This document shows positions 1-7,614 of a stretch of 7,732 nucleotides of DNA, piece by piece; position 1 is the stretch's first letter, and each line of letters starts with the position of its first letter. Location: NCBI GenBank assembly GCA_003170115.1, contig PMZS01000073.1, forward strand, positions 1 through 7,732, written 5' to 3'. Under the pieces are notes generated by a model that was given only the letters and a program-made list of their open reading frames with translations, was not told the origin of the DNA and did no database searches. The DNA comes from Spirochaetaceae bacterium (GTDB taxonomy: Bacteria; Spirochaetota; Spirochaetia; SZUA-6; Fen-1364). The position numbers and the translations under genes were made by a program.

Positions 1-2
1 GC

Positions 3-461
3 GAGCTCCAGAAGACCCTGCGCAGCGAAACGGGGCACTGGGGGATCGATATCGTGCGGACGGAATTGAAGGAGATCGATCCTCCGGAGGATGTCCAGGC
101 AACGATGAACAAGGTTGTGAAGGCTGAGAACGAAAAGGTCGCGGCCATCGATTTTGCGACAGCCACGGAAACAATGGCTGACGGCGCGCGCAGAGCGGAG
201 ATCAAGAAGGCGGAAGGCGTCAGGCAGGCGAAGATACTCGAAGCGGAAGGCGAGGCGCAGGCGATCAAGCTGGTCAACGAAGCCGCGGACAAATACTTCG
301 TCGGGAACGCACAGCTCCTGAGAAGGCTCATTGCGGTCGAGGCGGCGCTTTCCGCAAATGCCAAGATCGTCATTCCGGCGAACACTGAGCTTGTGAATGT
401 CATAGGAGAAATGGCGGGGATCCTGCCCTGGAGCAAGGCACCCGCACCGGCCAAGCCCTAG
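3..461 (+). CDS. SPFH/Band 7 (stomatin/prohibitin-like) protein, C-terminal part
   Basis: The gene enters from the left edge in frame with base 3, and 152 residues are visible before the TAG stop. The first residues, including GIDIVRTELKEIDPPEDVQ, match the end of the SPFH domain in stomatin/slipin/QmcA-type proteins, where a 'G-I-x-V-x-R-x-E-L/I-K-x-I-x-P-P' segment is conserved. An Ala/Glu/Lys-rich helical stretch with AEG repeats (KKAEGVRQAKILEAEGEAQA, roughly visible residues 66-85) follows. This is the coiled-coil that drives oligomerisation in the family. The tail ends in a hydrophobic segment (VNVIGEMAGILPW) and an Ala/Pro-rich end. Family members are anchored to the inner membrane through an N-terminal segment, here outside the window, and form large ring or cage scaffolds that influence membrane proteases and lipid domains. 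The usual partner NfeD is not downstream; pgm is. The subfamily cannot be fixed without the N-terminus. The GTG at 54 is an internal codon, not a start. Confidence 0.85.
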   Translation, partial: ELQKTLRSETGHWGIDIVRTELKEIDPPEDVQATMNKVVKAENEKVAAIDFATATETMADGARRAEIKKAEGVRQAKILEAEGEAQAIKLVNEAADKYFVGNAQLLRRLIAVEAALSANAKIVIPANTELVNVIGEMAGILPWSKAPAPAKP

Positions 462-500
462 GGAGGCCTTCTTCTTGCGGCGTCGAAGATCAAGCGCGCC

Positions 501-2162
501 ATGACAATAAGCCCGTGTGCAGGAAAACCGGCCACGCCGGGACTGCTGGTGAACGTACCCCGGCTCGTGACGGCATATTTCACGGATATCCCCGACCCGT
601 CAATCCCCGCCCAGAGGGTTCTTTTCGGCACCTCTGGGCATCGTGGATCTGCCTTCGACAAGGCTTTCAACGAATGGCATATCCTCGCGATCAGCCAGGC
701 CATTTGCCTGTACCGGACGCAGCACCATATCGACGGCCCGCTGTTTCTCGGCATGGACACGCATGCTCTCTCCGAGCCGGCGCTGGCCAGCGCCCTGGAA
801 GTTCTGGCGGCGAACGAGGTTGAAGTCATGATCGCGCGGGGGAATGAGTTCACCCCGACGCCTGTCATATCTCATGCGATCCTGGCCCACAACCGCGAAC
901 GCACGTCAGGACTTGCCGACGGCATCGTTATCACGCCTTCCCACAATCCGCCGCATGATGGCGGGTTCAAATACAATCCCCCGAACGGGGGGCCGGCGGA
1001 ATCCGCTGTCACCACCTGGATCGAGGCGAAAGCCAACGAGTTTCTCGAAACAGGGCTTCGGGGACTGAAGCGCATTCCGTACGAAAAAGCGCTGAAGGCC
1101 TCCACGACACACCGGCACGACTACCTGAACGCATACATCGACGACATCGGGAGCGTGCTCGACATGGACGCCATCCGCGGCGCGCACATCTCCCTTGGCG
1201 TGGACCCGCTGGGCGGCGCCGGGGTCCACTACTGGGGGTCGATTGCCGCACGCTATGGGATCAACTTGACCGTGGTCAACACAATTGTCGACCCGACCTT
1301 CCGTTTCATGTCCGTGGATTGGGATGGCCAGATCCGCATGGATCCCTCCTCGACGTACGCGATGCAGGGCCTGATCGGTCTGAAGGATCGTTTCGACATT
1401 GCAGTTGCCTGCGACACGGACCATGACCGGCACGGGATTGTCACCAGGGGCGCGGGGTTGCTCCCTCCCAATCACTACCTTTCGGTCGCGATATTCTATC
1501 TATTCCAACACCGACCAGATTGGCCCATTGCGGCGGCAGTGGGCAAGACAGTGGTGAGCAGCCAGATGATCGATCGCGTCACTGCGAAGCTGGGGCGGAA
1601 GGTTTACGAGGTACCGGTTGGCTTCAAGTGGTTCGTGGACGGCCTGCTCGGCGGCTCGCTTGCCTTTGGAGGAGAGGAGAGCGCAGGGGCGACGTTCGTC
1701 CGCCGGAATGGCAGTGTATGGACGACGGACAAAGACGGAATCGTCCTGGCCTTGCTTTCGGCGGAGATCATGGCAAGAATGGGTCGAGATCCTGGGGAAA
1801 TCTATCGAGAGCTTACACATGAATTCGGTGAGCCTGCCTATGACCGGACTGAGGCGCCCGCCACCCCCGCGCAGAAAGAGATACTCAAGAAGCTCTCCCC
1901 GCAGCAGCTCAGGGCAACCGATCTGGCGGGGGAGAGAATCCAGGCGATCATTACCAGGGCGCCGGGCAACGGCGCTTCCATCGGCGGGCTGAAAGCGGCA
2001 ACCGAGAGTGGATGGTTCGCGGCCCGTCCCTCAGGGACGGAGAATATCTACAAGATTTACGCGGAGAGCTTCCGTGGAGCGGAACATCTGCACCGCATCA
2101 TGGAGGAAGCCCAGACGATAGTCACCGATGCCTTGGGGGCGAACGTGAAAGGGAAGCCATGA
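501..2162 (+). CDS. pgm: Alpha-D-glucose phosphoglucomutase (E. coli Pgm type)
   Basis: This enzyme interconverts glucose-1-phosphate and glucose-6-phosphate in the cytoplasm, linking glycogen turnover with glycolysis and sugar-nucleotide synthesis. At 553 aa it is close to the usual ~546 aa of this subfamily. The whole protein follows the E. coli pattern, including the N-terminus (AGKPATPGLLVNVPRL) and FGTSGHRGSA. The catalytic phosphoserine loop is TPSHNPPHDGG, with Ser147. The metal-binding loop is DTDHDRHG, with Asp305, Asp307 and Asp309. The sugar-binding loop is GEESAG, at 391-396. The phosphate-binding loop RPSGTENIYKIYAESF begins at Arg509. All four active-site loops are present, so the enzyme should be functional. 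ATG 501 is chosen because the homology begins there and the in-frame TAG of the SPFH gene lies only 39 nt upstream. No good Shine-Dalgarno sits at the right distance; GGGAGG at 461-466 is about 34 nt away. The stop overlaps the glgP start, which suggests translational coupling. Confidence 0.95.
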   Translation: MTISPCAGKPATPGLLVNVPRLVTAYFTDIPDPSIPAQRVLFGTSGHRGSAFDKAFNEWHILAISQAICLYRTQHHIDGPLFLGMDTHALSEPALASALEVLAANEVEVMIARGNEFTPTPVISHAILAHNRERTSGLADGIVITPSHNPPHDGGFKYNPPNGGPAESAVTTWIEAKANEFLETGLRGLKRIPYEKALKASTTHRHDYLNAYIDDIGSVLDMDAIRGAHISLGVDPLGGAGVHYWGSIAARYGINLTVVNTIVDPTFRFMSVDWDGQIRMDPSSTYAMQGLIGLKDRFDIAVACDTDHDRHGIVTRGAGLLPPNHYLSVAIFYLFQHRPDWPIAAAVGKTVVSSQMIDRVTAKLGRKVYEVPVGFKWFVDGLLGGSLAFGGEESAGATFVRRNGSVWTTDKDGIVLALLSAEIMARMGRDPGEIYRELTHEFGEPAYDRTEAPATPAQKEILKKLSPQQLRATDLAGERIQAIITRAPGNGASIGGLKAATESGWFAARPSGTENIYKIYAESFRGAEHLHRIMEEAQTIVTDALGANVKGKP

Positions 2163-4708
2163 TCGAAAAGCAACTTCGAACGAAGCCCACCGACAGGCGT
2201 GTGCCCGCGGACGTCGAGGGGTTCGATTCGCTTGCAAAGCTTGCCCTGGATATGCGCTGGTCGTGGAATCATTGCACCGACGATGTGTGGCGGCAGCTCG
2301 ATCCCGTTCAGTGGGAGCTCACCCATAATCCATGGGGCGTGCTGCAGACGGTCTCGCGGGACCAGCTCGAGCGCGTGCTCTCCGATTCCGGTTTCCGCGG
2401 CAGGGTGGAGGACCTCGTGAAGTCCAGCGAGCGTGCAGCTGCGGCACCGGCCTGGTTTCAGCACAAGCATCCGAAAGCCGCCCTGACGTGCGTCGCATAC
2501 TTCAGCATGGAATACATGTTGAGCGAGTCGCTGCCGATCTACTCGGGAGGGCTCGGCAATGTCGCCGGCGACCAGCTGAAGGCCGCCAGCGACCTTGGAG
2601 TGCCGGTGGTCGGTGTGGGACTGCTCTATCAGCAGGGCTATTTCCGCCAGGTGATCGACAAGGACGGAGCGCAACAGGCGCTCTACCCCTACAACGATCC
2701 AGGGCAGCTGCCCATCACTCCTCTGCGCCTCCCGAACGGGGAATGGTTGCGAATGGAAATCGAGTTGCCCGGCTATTCGGTCTGGCTGCGCGCGTGGCAG
2801 GCGCGCGTCGGGAGGGTGAGGCTCTACCTGCTGGACAGTAATGACGCGGCAAACGAGCCCGTCCATCGCGGGATCACGAGCGAGCTGTATGGAGGAGGGC
2901 CGGACCTGCGCCTCCAGCAGGAAATTGCCCTTGGAATCGGGGGCTGGCGGATGCTTGCCGCACTCGGGATCAGGCCGGAAATCTGCCACCTGAACGAGGG
3001 GCATGCGGCATTCGCCGTCCTGGAACGTGCCCGCGGCTTCATGGATGAGACAGGTCAATCCTTCGAAGTCGCGTTAGCCGTCACTCGATCGGGAAACCTG
3101 TTCACCACCCACACGGCGGTGGCCGCCGGTTTCGATCGTTTCGCCCCGGCTCTCATCGAGCACTACCTCGGAGGGTATGCCCGGAAGAAGCTCGGGCTCC
3201 CTCTCCACGATCTTCTCGCTCTGGGCCGCCAGAACCCGGACGACCCGTCGGAAAGCTTCAACATGGCGTATCTCGCAATCCGCGGCAGCGGAGCGGCGAA
3301 TGGCGTGAGTCGTCTGCACGGGGAAGCGAGCCGGCATCTCTTTGCGCCGCTCTTCCCGAGGTGGCCGGAAGCCGAGGTGCCCGTTGCACATGTCACCAAC
3401 GGTGTTCATGTGCCGGGTTGGGACTCACCCGAGGCCGACGATCTGTGGACGGAGGCCTGTGGAAAGGACCGTTGGCTGGGGGAAACGGAAGCCCTGGAGA
3501 AGGGCATTCGCCGCGTCTCCGAGGACCGCTTGTGGCAGTTCCGCTCAGCCGCCAGCACGTCTCTTGTCGAATATTCCCGCGTGCAATTGTCCAGAGAGCT
3601 TGCTGCTTCCGGCGCGTCAGCCGAAGCGGTTGACGGGGCAAAGCATCTGTTCGATCCCCGCGCACTGACGTTGGGTTTCGCGCGCCGCTTCGCCACCTAT
3701 AAGCGACCCAACCTTCTGCTGCACGATCCCGATCGGCTGCTTCGCCTCTTATCCAATCCCGAGCGTCCCGTTCAGCTCATCATGGCCGGCAAAGCCCATC
3801 CGGCGGATCAGGCGGGGCAGGCTTTGATCCAGCAATGGGTGCAATTCATCCGGCGGCCCGAAGCGCGTTCGCATGTGATCTTCCTCAGTGACTACGACAT
3901 GCTCTTGGCCGAGCGCCTGGTGCAGGGAGTCGACGTATGGATCAACACGCCGCGGCGGCCCTGGGAGGCGAGTGGAACGAGCGGCATGAAGGTGCTTGTG
4001 AATGGAGGCATCAATCTCTCGGAACTGGACGGCTGGTGGGCGGAAGCATACACGCCGGAAGTGGGGTGGGCGTTGGGGGACGGCCGCGAGCATGGCGACG
4101 ATCCGTCGTGGGACGCCGAAGAAGCCAACGCTTTGTACGGCCTTCTCGAGCGGGAGGTGATCCCGGAGTTCTATGCCCGGGGCTCGGGAGGCATTCCCAC
4201 CGCATGGGTCAAGCGGATGCGCGAAAGCATGGCGCGGCTGACACCTCGTTTTTCCGCCAACCGCACGGTGCGCGAATACTGCGAGCAACTCTACCTCCCG
4301 GCCGCCGCCGCCTACGGTGAGCGCGCGGCGAACAACGGCGCGGTGGGCAGGCAGGTCCTCGATTGGCAGCATGCCCTGGAAAAGCACTGGGGGGGGCTGC
4401 GTTTCGGAGAATTGAAGGTGGAAACGAAGGGCGGGAAACATCTGTTCGAGGTCCAGGTATTCCTGAACGGTCTCGACACTGCGGCGGTGCGAGTCGAGCT
4501 GTACGGAGATGATGCGGCCCGGGCGGGTGCCGCCGAGCGTCAGAAGATGAATCTCATTCGCCAACACGCCGGCGGGGCGGGCAGTTGCACGTATGGCGCG
4601 GTTGTCTCAGCGGCACGCCCGTCCGCGGACTACACGGTGCGCGTGATCCCGGAGCGCGAAGGTGTTGCCGTGCCCCTCGAAGACGGTCGCATTCTCTGGC
4701 AGAGATGA
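2159..4708 (+). CDS. glgP: Alpha-glucan (glycogen/maltodextrin) phosphorylase, DUF3417-containing, GT35
   Basis: This is a PLP-dependent phosphorylase that releases glucose-1-phosphate from the non-reducing ends of alpha-1,4-glucans in the cytoplasm. The 849-aa product has the architecture of the 'alpha-glucan family phosphorylase' subfamily found in Thermotoga and actinobacteria, rather than that of E. coli GlgP. The N-terminal DUF3417 domain spans about residues 22-115 (SLAKLALDMRWSWNH). It is followed by FSMEYMLSE at 115, SGGLGNVAGDQLKAASDLG at 129 and HLNEGHAAF at 277, then THTAVAAGFDRF and VTNGVHVPGW. The PLP-lysine motif EASGTSGMKVLVNGG has Lys611. A beta-rich C-terminal domain covers about 733-849 and ends in a typical DGRILWQR tail. 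The frame is open upstream to 2012, but conservation starts near ATG 2159. That ATG overlaps the pgm stop as ATGA and has a weak purine-rich AAAGGGAAG just upstream. Its product is the Pgm substrate, so the pair forms a glucan-to-glucose-6-phosphate route. Confidence 0.94.
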   Translation: MIEKQLRTKPTDRRVPADVEGFDSLAKLALDMRWSWNHCTDDVWRQLDPVQWELTHNPWGVLQTVSRDQLERVLSDSGFRGRVEDLVKSSERAAAAPAWFQHKHPKAALTCVAYFSMEYMLSESLPIYSGGLGNVAGDQLKAASDLGVPVVGVGLLYQQGYFRQVIDKDGAQQALYPYNDPGQLPITPLRLPNGEWLRMEIELPGYSVWLRAWQARVGRVRLYLLDSNDAANEPVHRGITSELYGGGPDLRLQQEIALGIGGWRMLAALGIRPEICHLNEGHAAFAVLERARGFMDETGQSFEVALAVTRSGNLFTTHTAVAAGFDRFAPALIEHYLGGYARKKLGLPLHDLLALGRQNPDDPSESFNMAYLAIRGSGAANGVSRLHGEASRHLFAPLFPRWPEAEVPVAHVTNGVHVPGWDSPEADDLWTEACGKDRWLGETEALEKGIRRVSEDRLWQFRSAASTSLVEYSRVQLSRELAASGASAEAVDGAKHLFDPRALTLGFARRFATYKRPNLLLHDPDRLLRLLSNPERPVQLIMAGKAHPADQAGQALIQQWVQFIRRPEARSHVIFLSDYDMLLAERLVQGVDVWINTPRRPWEASGTSGMKVLVNGGINLSELDGWWAEAYTPEVGWALGDGREHGDDPSWDAEEANALYGLLEREVIPEFYARGSGGIPTAWVKRMRESMARLTPRFSANRTVREYCEQLYLPAAAAYGERAANNGAVGRQVLDWQHALEKHWGGLRFGELKVETKGGKHLFEVQVFLNGLDTAAVRVELYGDDAARAGAAERQKMNLIRQHAGGAGSCTYGAVVSAARPSADYTVRVIPEREGVAVPLEDGRILWQR

Positions 4709-4722
4709 ACGAGGGCGGTCCG

Positions 4723-4728
4723 AAAGGA
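4723..4728 (+). promoter_or_regulatory. Shine-Dalgarno site that decides the ppk2 start
   Basis: AAAGGA lies 5 nt before ATG 4734 and directly abuts or overlaps ATG 4728. The spacing therefore favours 4734 as the true start over 4728, and over the in-frame ATG at 4662 inside the glgP coding region. Purine-rich GAGGG at 4711-4715 is 12 nt from ATG 4728, which is less favourable. Confidence 0.6.
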
Positions 4729-4733
4729 TGAAA

Positions 4734-5597
4734 ATGAAGATCACGACAAAGGATTTCCGTGTTCGGCCGGGAGAAAATGTCACACTCGAAGAGTGGCCGA
4801 CGGTCGTGCAATCCTTTTGCAAGTCGAAGAAGCGGTATCGGGAAATCCTGGAAGAGCATGTCAAGGAGTTGAGCTCGCTGCAACGCCTTCATTACGCATC
4901 CAACCGCTATGCATTGCTGCTTATCTTTCAGGGGATGGACGCTGCGGGCAAGGACGGCGCCATTCGGCATGTGATGTCCGGAATCAATCCGCAAGGCTGC
5001 CAGGTATTCAGTTTCAAACAGCCCAGCGCGGAGGAGTTGGAGCATGACTTTCTCTGGCGAACGGTCCCATGTCTGCCGGAACGCGGACGAATCGGCATTT
5101 TCAATCGTTCTTACTACGAGGATGTGCTCATCGTCCGCGTCCATCCCAGGATTCTCCGCGCCCAGGGTCTTTCGCATGAGTTGCTCGACAAGAAGAACTT
5201 CTGGGATGAGCGGTATCGATCCATCGTGGGCTTCGAGGAACATCTCTACCGTAGCGGCACCCGGATCGTCAAGGTCTTTCTCCACCTGTCGAAGAGCGAG
5301 CAACGAAAGCGGTTCCGCGAGCGCATTGATGAGCCGGACAAAAACTGGAAATTCAGTCTTGCAGATATTCAAGAGAGGAACTACTGGGAGCATTACAGAA
5401 AAGCGTATGCGGCGTGCCTCAGCGGGACGAGCACGAATCACGCGCCGTGGTATGTCGTGCCCGCCGATGACAAGGAAAATGCCCGGCTGATTGTTTCTCA
5501 AATCATCCTGGATTCGCTCAGTGAACTCAAGATGGCATATCCCAAGATCACCTCCAGTCGTCGTCGCGAATTGGCAGGTTTACGGAAACGACTTTGA
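4734..5597 (+). CDS. ppk2: PPK2-family polyphosphate:nucleotide phosphotransferase, class III-like
   Basis: Enzymes of this family transfer phosphate from inorganic polyphosphate to nucleotides. Class III members can phosphorylate both AMP and ADP. The 287-aa single-domain protein is of normal length. It has the PPK2 Walker A loop GMDAAGKDG (residues 67-75, Lys73) and the 'HVMSGINPQGCQVFSF' segment. The Walker B-like region is FNRSYYEDVLIVRVHP, from residue 123. The lid region RERIDEPDKNWKFSLADI and the late motif STNHAPWYVVPAD are also present. From memory, the order and wording of these motifs follow the Meiothermus ruber class III enzyme more than NDP-only class I. The assignment to class III is by pattern, not by assay. 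ATG 4734 is preferred because AAAGGA sits 5 nt upstream. The gene starts 25 nt after glgP, so co-transcription is likely. Sampled lines average about 52% GC, lower than its neighbours, which could mean a separate origin or just local variation. Confidence 0.9.
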   Translation: MKITTKDFRVRPGENVTLEEWPTVVQSFCKSKKRYREILEEHVKELSSLQRLHYASNRYALLLIFQGMDAAGKDGAIRHVMSGINPQGCQVFSFKQPSAEELEHDFLWRTVPCLPERGRIGIFNRSYYEDVLIVRVHPRILRAQGLSHELLDKKNFWDERYRSIVGFEEHLYRSGTRIVKVFLHLSKSEQRKRFRERIDEPDKNWKFSLADIQERNYWEHYRKAYAACLSGTSTNHAPWYVVPADDKENARLIVSQIILDSLSELKMAYPKITSSRRRELAGLRKRL

Positions 5598-5718
5598 AAG
5601 AAAGACGATGGCCAGGAAGGTACCATCCTTGCAGTAAAGAGAATTGCATAAGGCCTTCGCGGGCATTTCTCCGATCGCGGCAAAGTTGCGGCAGCAAAAG
5701 GTTTCATTGAAAGCTGGT

Positions 5719-5760
5719 CCACGGAGTCCCCGCCCGGCGTGAGTGCGGCCCGGTCCGTGG
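5719..5760. repeat. 7-bp inverted repeat upstream of the kinase gene
   Basis: CCACGGA at 5719-5725 is the exact reverse complement of TCCGTGG at 5754-5760, with 28 nt between the arms. The right arm contains the TG of the extended -10 element and ends directly before TATACT. A protein bound there, or looped between the arms, would block the promoter. The arms are short and could be chance in GC-rich DNA. GGTCC also recurs as a direct repeat just before or within the arms (5716-5720 and 5752-5756). Confidence 0.3.
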
Positions 5761-5766
5761 TATACT
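5758..5766 (+). promoter_or_regulatory. Extended -10 promoter (TGG-TATACT)
   Basis: TGG at 5758-5760 followed by TATACT at 5761-5766 fits the sigma70-type extended -10 consensus TGnTATAAT with one change in the hexamer. No good -35 is present at 17 nt (5738-5743 reads CGTGAG), as is common for extended -10 promoters. Transcription would be expected to start about 6-7 nt downstream, at 5772-5773. That coincides with the GTG proposed as the kinase start. Confidence 0.5.
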
Positions 5767-5772
5767 CGCCGC

Positions 5773-7614
5773 GTGGTTTCCATTCGTCGGCGGTTCAACC
5801 TCGCCTTCATCCTGCTCGTTTTCCTGCCCGGGCTTCTGGTTTCGGTCGGCCTTTCGCGGCTGTATCTGTCTGCTCTGTTTTCAATGGTGTCCCGTCGGAC
5901 GGAAGCGGTGGTGACCCAGGTGGCGCAGAGCATCAGGAATGAGGCGGACGAGGTTTCCATCCTCGTGTCGGCCCTGTACCACGACACCGAGCTGCGTGCC
6001 CTGGCCGATCGGTACGCGCAGGCCTCGGGGAGCGGTGAGAGGCTGCGTGCTTCCACGAGCCTGGATGACAAGCTGGTGAGCTTCTTCACTTACTCCAACC
6101 GCATCGGCGCCGTGATCCTCTACATGCGCCGCGGCGGCGTCTACACCTACAGCAACTACCCGAACATCAGGTCCGTCGGGGGGATCGACCGATCCGTATA
6201 CGCCGGGGCGAAGGCCGACCCGGGCAAGGTCTTCCTGCTCGACAGCCTCACCGGCGTGGCGGGCAACATCGGGGAGAAGTTCATGCTCTCCGTCGCGGTC
6301 TCCCCGCCGGCGGAGGAATACGACACGTCCCTGGACGCGATTCTGGTGATGTTCCGCGTGCCCCTGTTCGACGGGCTCACCTCGCGTGCCGAATCCGAAA
6401 CGGCCAGCGACGTCCTGATCTACGGTCGGGACGGCCGCATCCTTCTTTCCAGTCTGCCGGCCTCGGCGCCGGAGAATCATGCCGTGCTGGTGCCGCCCCG
6501 GCCCGACTCCGAGAACGGCACCGCTTCCTTTCGACAGGTCACGGTGGGCAGACGATCGTGGCTTGCCAGCTCGCTGCGCATGGAGTCCACGGGGTGGACG
6601 ATCGTGCTCCTGGCCGACAGGTCAGTGATCACGGGGCAGATTACATCCTACCAGTGGTACATCTATCCCGCCCTTGCGGTGCTGACCATCCTGTTCTTCC
6701 TGTACGCGGGGATTTTCACATCGAGAATCGCGCATCCCATTCGCGCCGTGGTGCGCAGCATGCACCAGGCGGGACGCGGCGACTACGCGGTGCGCGTTGC
6801 CAGCGCCGGGATCGAGGAGCTGGCAGACCTCACGGAGAGCTTCAACCGCATGATGGACCAGATCCGATCCCTGACGGCGGAGAAGGAGGAGCGCGATCGC
6901 CAGCGCTTGCAGGCGGAGATGGAGGCGCTGCGCTTCCAGATCAACCCTCATTTCATTTCCAATACCCTGAACTCCATCCGGCTGATCGCCCGCGCGGCAA
7001 AGGCGGATGCCATAGGGGATATGACCCAGGCGCTCATGCGCATTCTCGCCGACAGCTACTCCGGCAGTGGGCCGTTCACGGACCTCGCGCACGAGATGGG
7101 GAATCTGGAGAGCTACATCGGGATCATGAAAGTGCGCTTCGGGGGGAGCTTCGACGTCGAGTACCGCCTCGAGGAGGAGGCGCGCTCCTGCCTCGTGCTG
7201 AAGATGATTCTCCAGCCCGTCGTGGAGAACGGCATCCTGCACGGGATCACCGGCAGCGGCCGCCGGGGCGCCATCATCCTGCGGGCGCGCGTCGAGGAGG
7301 CTCCCGGGCTTCCCGCGACTTCGCTGCCCGAGCCGGGGCTCACCGCCCGCCCGGGCCGCCGCCTGGTGCTCGAGGTCCGGGACAACGGCGTCGGAATGGA
7401 CCCGGCAAGGATTGCCGCTCTGTTTGACCATCCGCCGGATTCCTCCGGCAGCGAAGGCAGCCTGCACCGCATCGGCCTGGCGAATGTCATGCAGCGGATC
7501 CGTCTCAATTTCGGGGATCCCTTCGGGCTGTTCGTGGAAAGTGAGCTGGGACGGTACACGGTGGTCCGGTTCCACCTTCCCGTGATCGTGCGCAGGGAGG
7601 GCAGCGATGCATAG
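5773..7614 (+). CDS. YesM-type membrane sensor histidine kinase
   Basis: This is a sensor kinase of the LytS/YesM group (His_kinase plus HATPase_c). Numbered from GTG 5773 it has 613 residues. Basic residues RRR precede TM1 (about 9-29), and an extracytoplasmic sensor region of about 35-290 looks like a Cache fold (GAVILYMRRGGVYTYSNYP; DVLIYGRDGRILLSS). TM2 is about 296-316, and a HAMP domain follows (about 317-370, SRIAHPIRAVV). The phospho-acceptor motif is FQINPHFISNTLNSIRLIA, with His393. The N-box is PVVENGILHGI (Asn486), the G1 box is DNGVGM (Asp537), and the late box RIGLANVMQRI ends the ATPase domain. All catalytic boxes are intact. The start is uncertain: the frame is open from GTG 5743, but the extended -10 at 5758-5766 would place that codon upstream of transcription, and no Shine-Dalgarno precedes either GTG. 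The ligand is unknown; relatives often sense via transporters or extracellular sugars or peptides. It overlaps the response regulator gene by 8 nt. Confidence 0.92.
   Translation: MVSIRRRFNLAFILLVFLPGLLVSVGLSRLYLSALFSMVSRRTEAVVTQVAQSIRNEADEVSILVSALYHDTELRALADRYAQASGSGERLRASTSLDDKLVSFFTYSNRIGAVILYMRRGGVYTYSNYPNIRSVGGIDRSVYAGAKADPGKVFLLDSLTGVAGNIGEKFMLSVAVSPPAEEYDTSLDAILVMFRVPLFDGLTSRAESETASDVLIYGRDGRILLSSLPASAPENHAVLVPPRPDSENGTASFRQVTVGRRSWLASSLRMESTGWTIVLLADRSVITGQITSYQWYIYPALAVLTILFFLYAGIFTSRIAHPIRAVVRSMHQAGRGDYAVRVASAGIEELADLTESFNRMMDQIRSLTAEKEERDRQRLQAEMEALRFQINPHFISNTLNSIRLIARAAKADAIGDMTQALMRILADSYSGSGPFTDLAHEMGNLESYIGIMKVRFGGSFDVEYRLEEEARSCLVLKMILQPVVENGILHGITGSGRRGAIILRARVEEAPGLPATSLPEPGLTARPGRRLVLEVRDNGVGMDPARIAALFDHPPDSSGSEGSLHRIGLANVMQRIRLNFGDPFGLFVESELGRYTVVRFHLPVIVRREGSDA
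7594..7600 (+). promoter_or_regulatory. Shine-Dalgarno site of the response regulator
   Basis: AGGGAGG sits 6 nt before ATG 7607, inside the end of the kinase gene. It is the strongest ribosome binding site in the window and fixes the regulator start upstream of the kinase stop. Confidence 0.7.

Noticed and set aside
2012..2158. N-terminal extension of glgP by 49 codons upstream of ATG 2159
   Set aside because: This segment overlaps the conserved phosphate-binding loop of pgm in another frame. Family homology begins only after 2159, which has the classic ATGA overlap.
2057..3058. 333-codon open frame on the minus strand
   Set aside because: It lies fully antisense to the highly conserved start of glgP, with a short extension into pgm. 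The translation has no recognisable domain. Such frames are common opposite GC-rich genes.
3749..4567. 272-codon open frame on the minus strand
   Set aside because: It is antisense to the phosphorylase PLP region and C-terminal domain. The translation has no recognisable protein family.
4554..5501. 315-codon open frame on the minus strand
   Set aside because: It is antisense to most of ppk2 and the glgP 3' end. The composition is rich in Arg/Leu/Pro without family motifs, so it is a shadow of the real genes.
5598..5742. Search for a rho-independent terminator after ppk2
   Set aside because: Only weak pairings such as AAGG/CCTT around 5617-5630 and repeated GCGGCA at 5679-5696 were found, with no stable stem followed by a T-run. 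No terminator is called, and no small gene is evident in these 145 bases.
5743..5772. GTG 5743 as the kinase start
   Set aside because: It is possible, since the frame is open. However, there is no Shine-Dalgarno, the -10 element would lie inside the coding region, and the extra ten residues are not typical of an N-terminus ahead of a first transmembrane helix. It is kept as the alternative.
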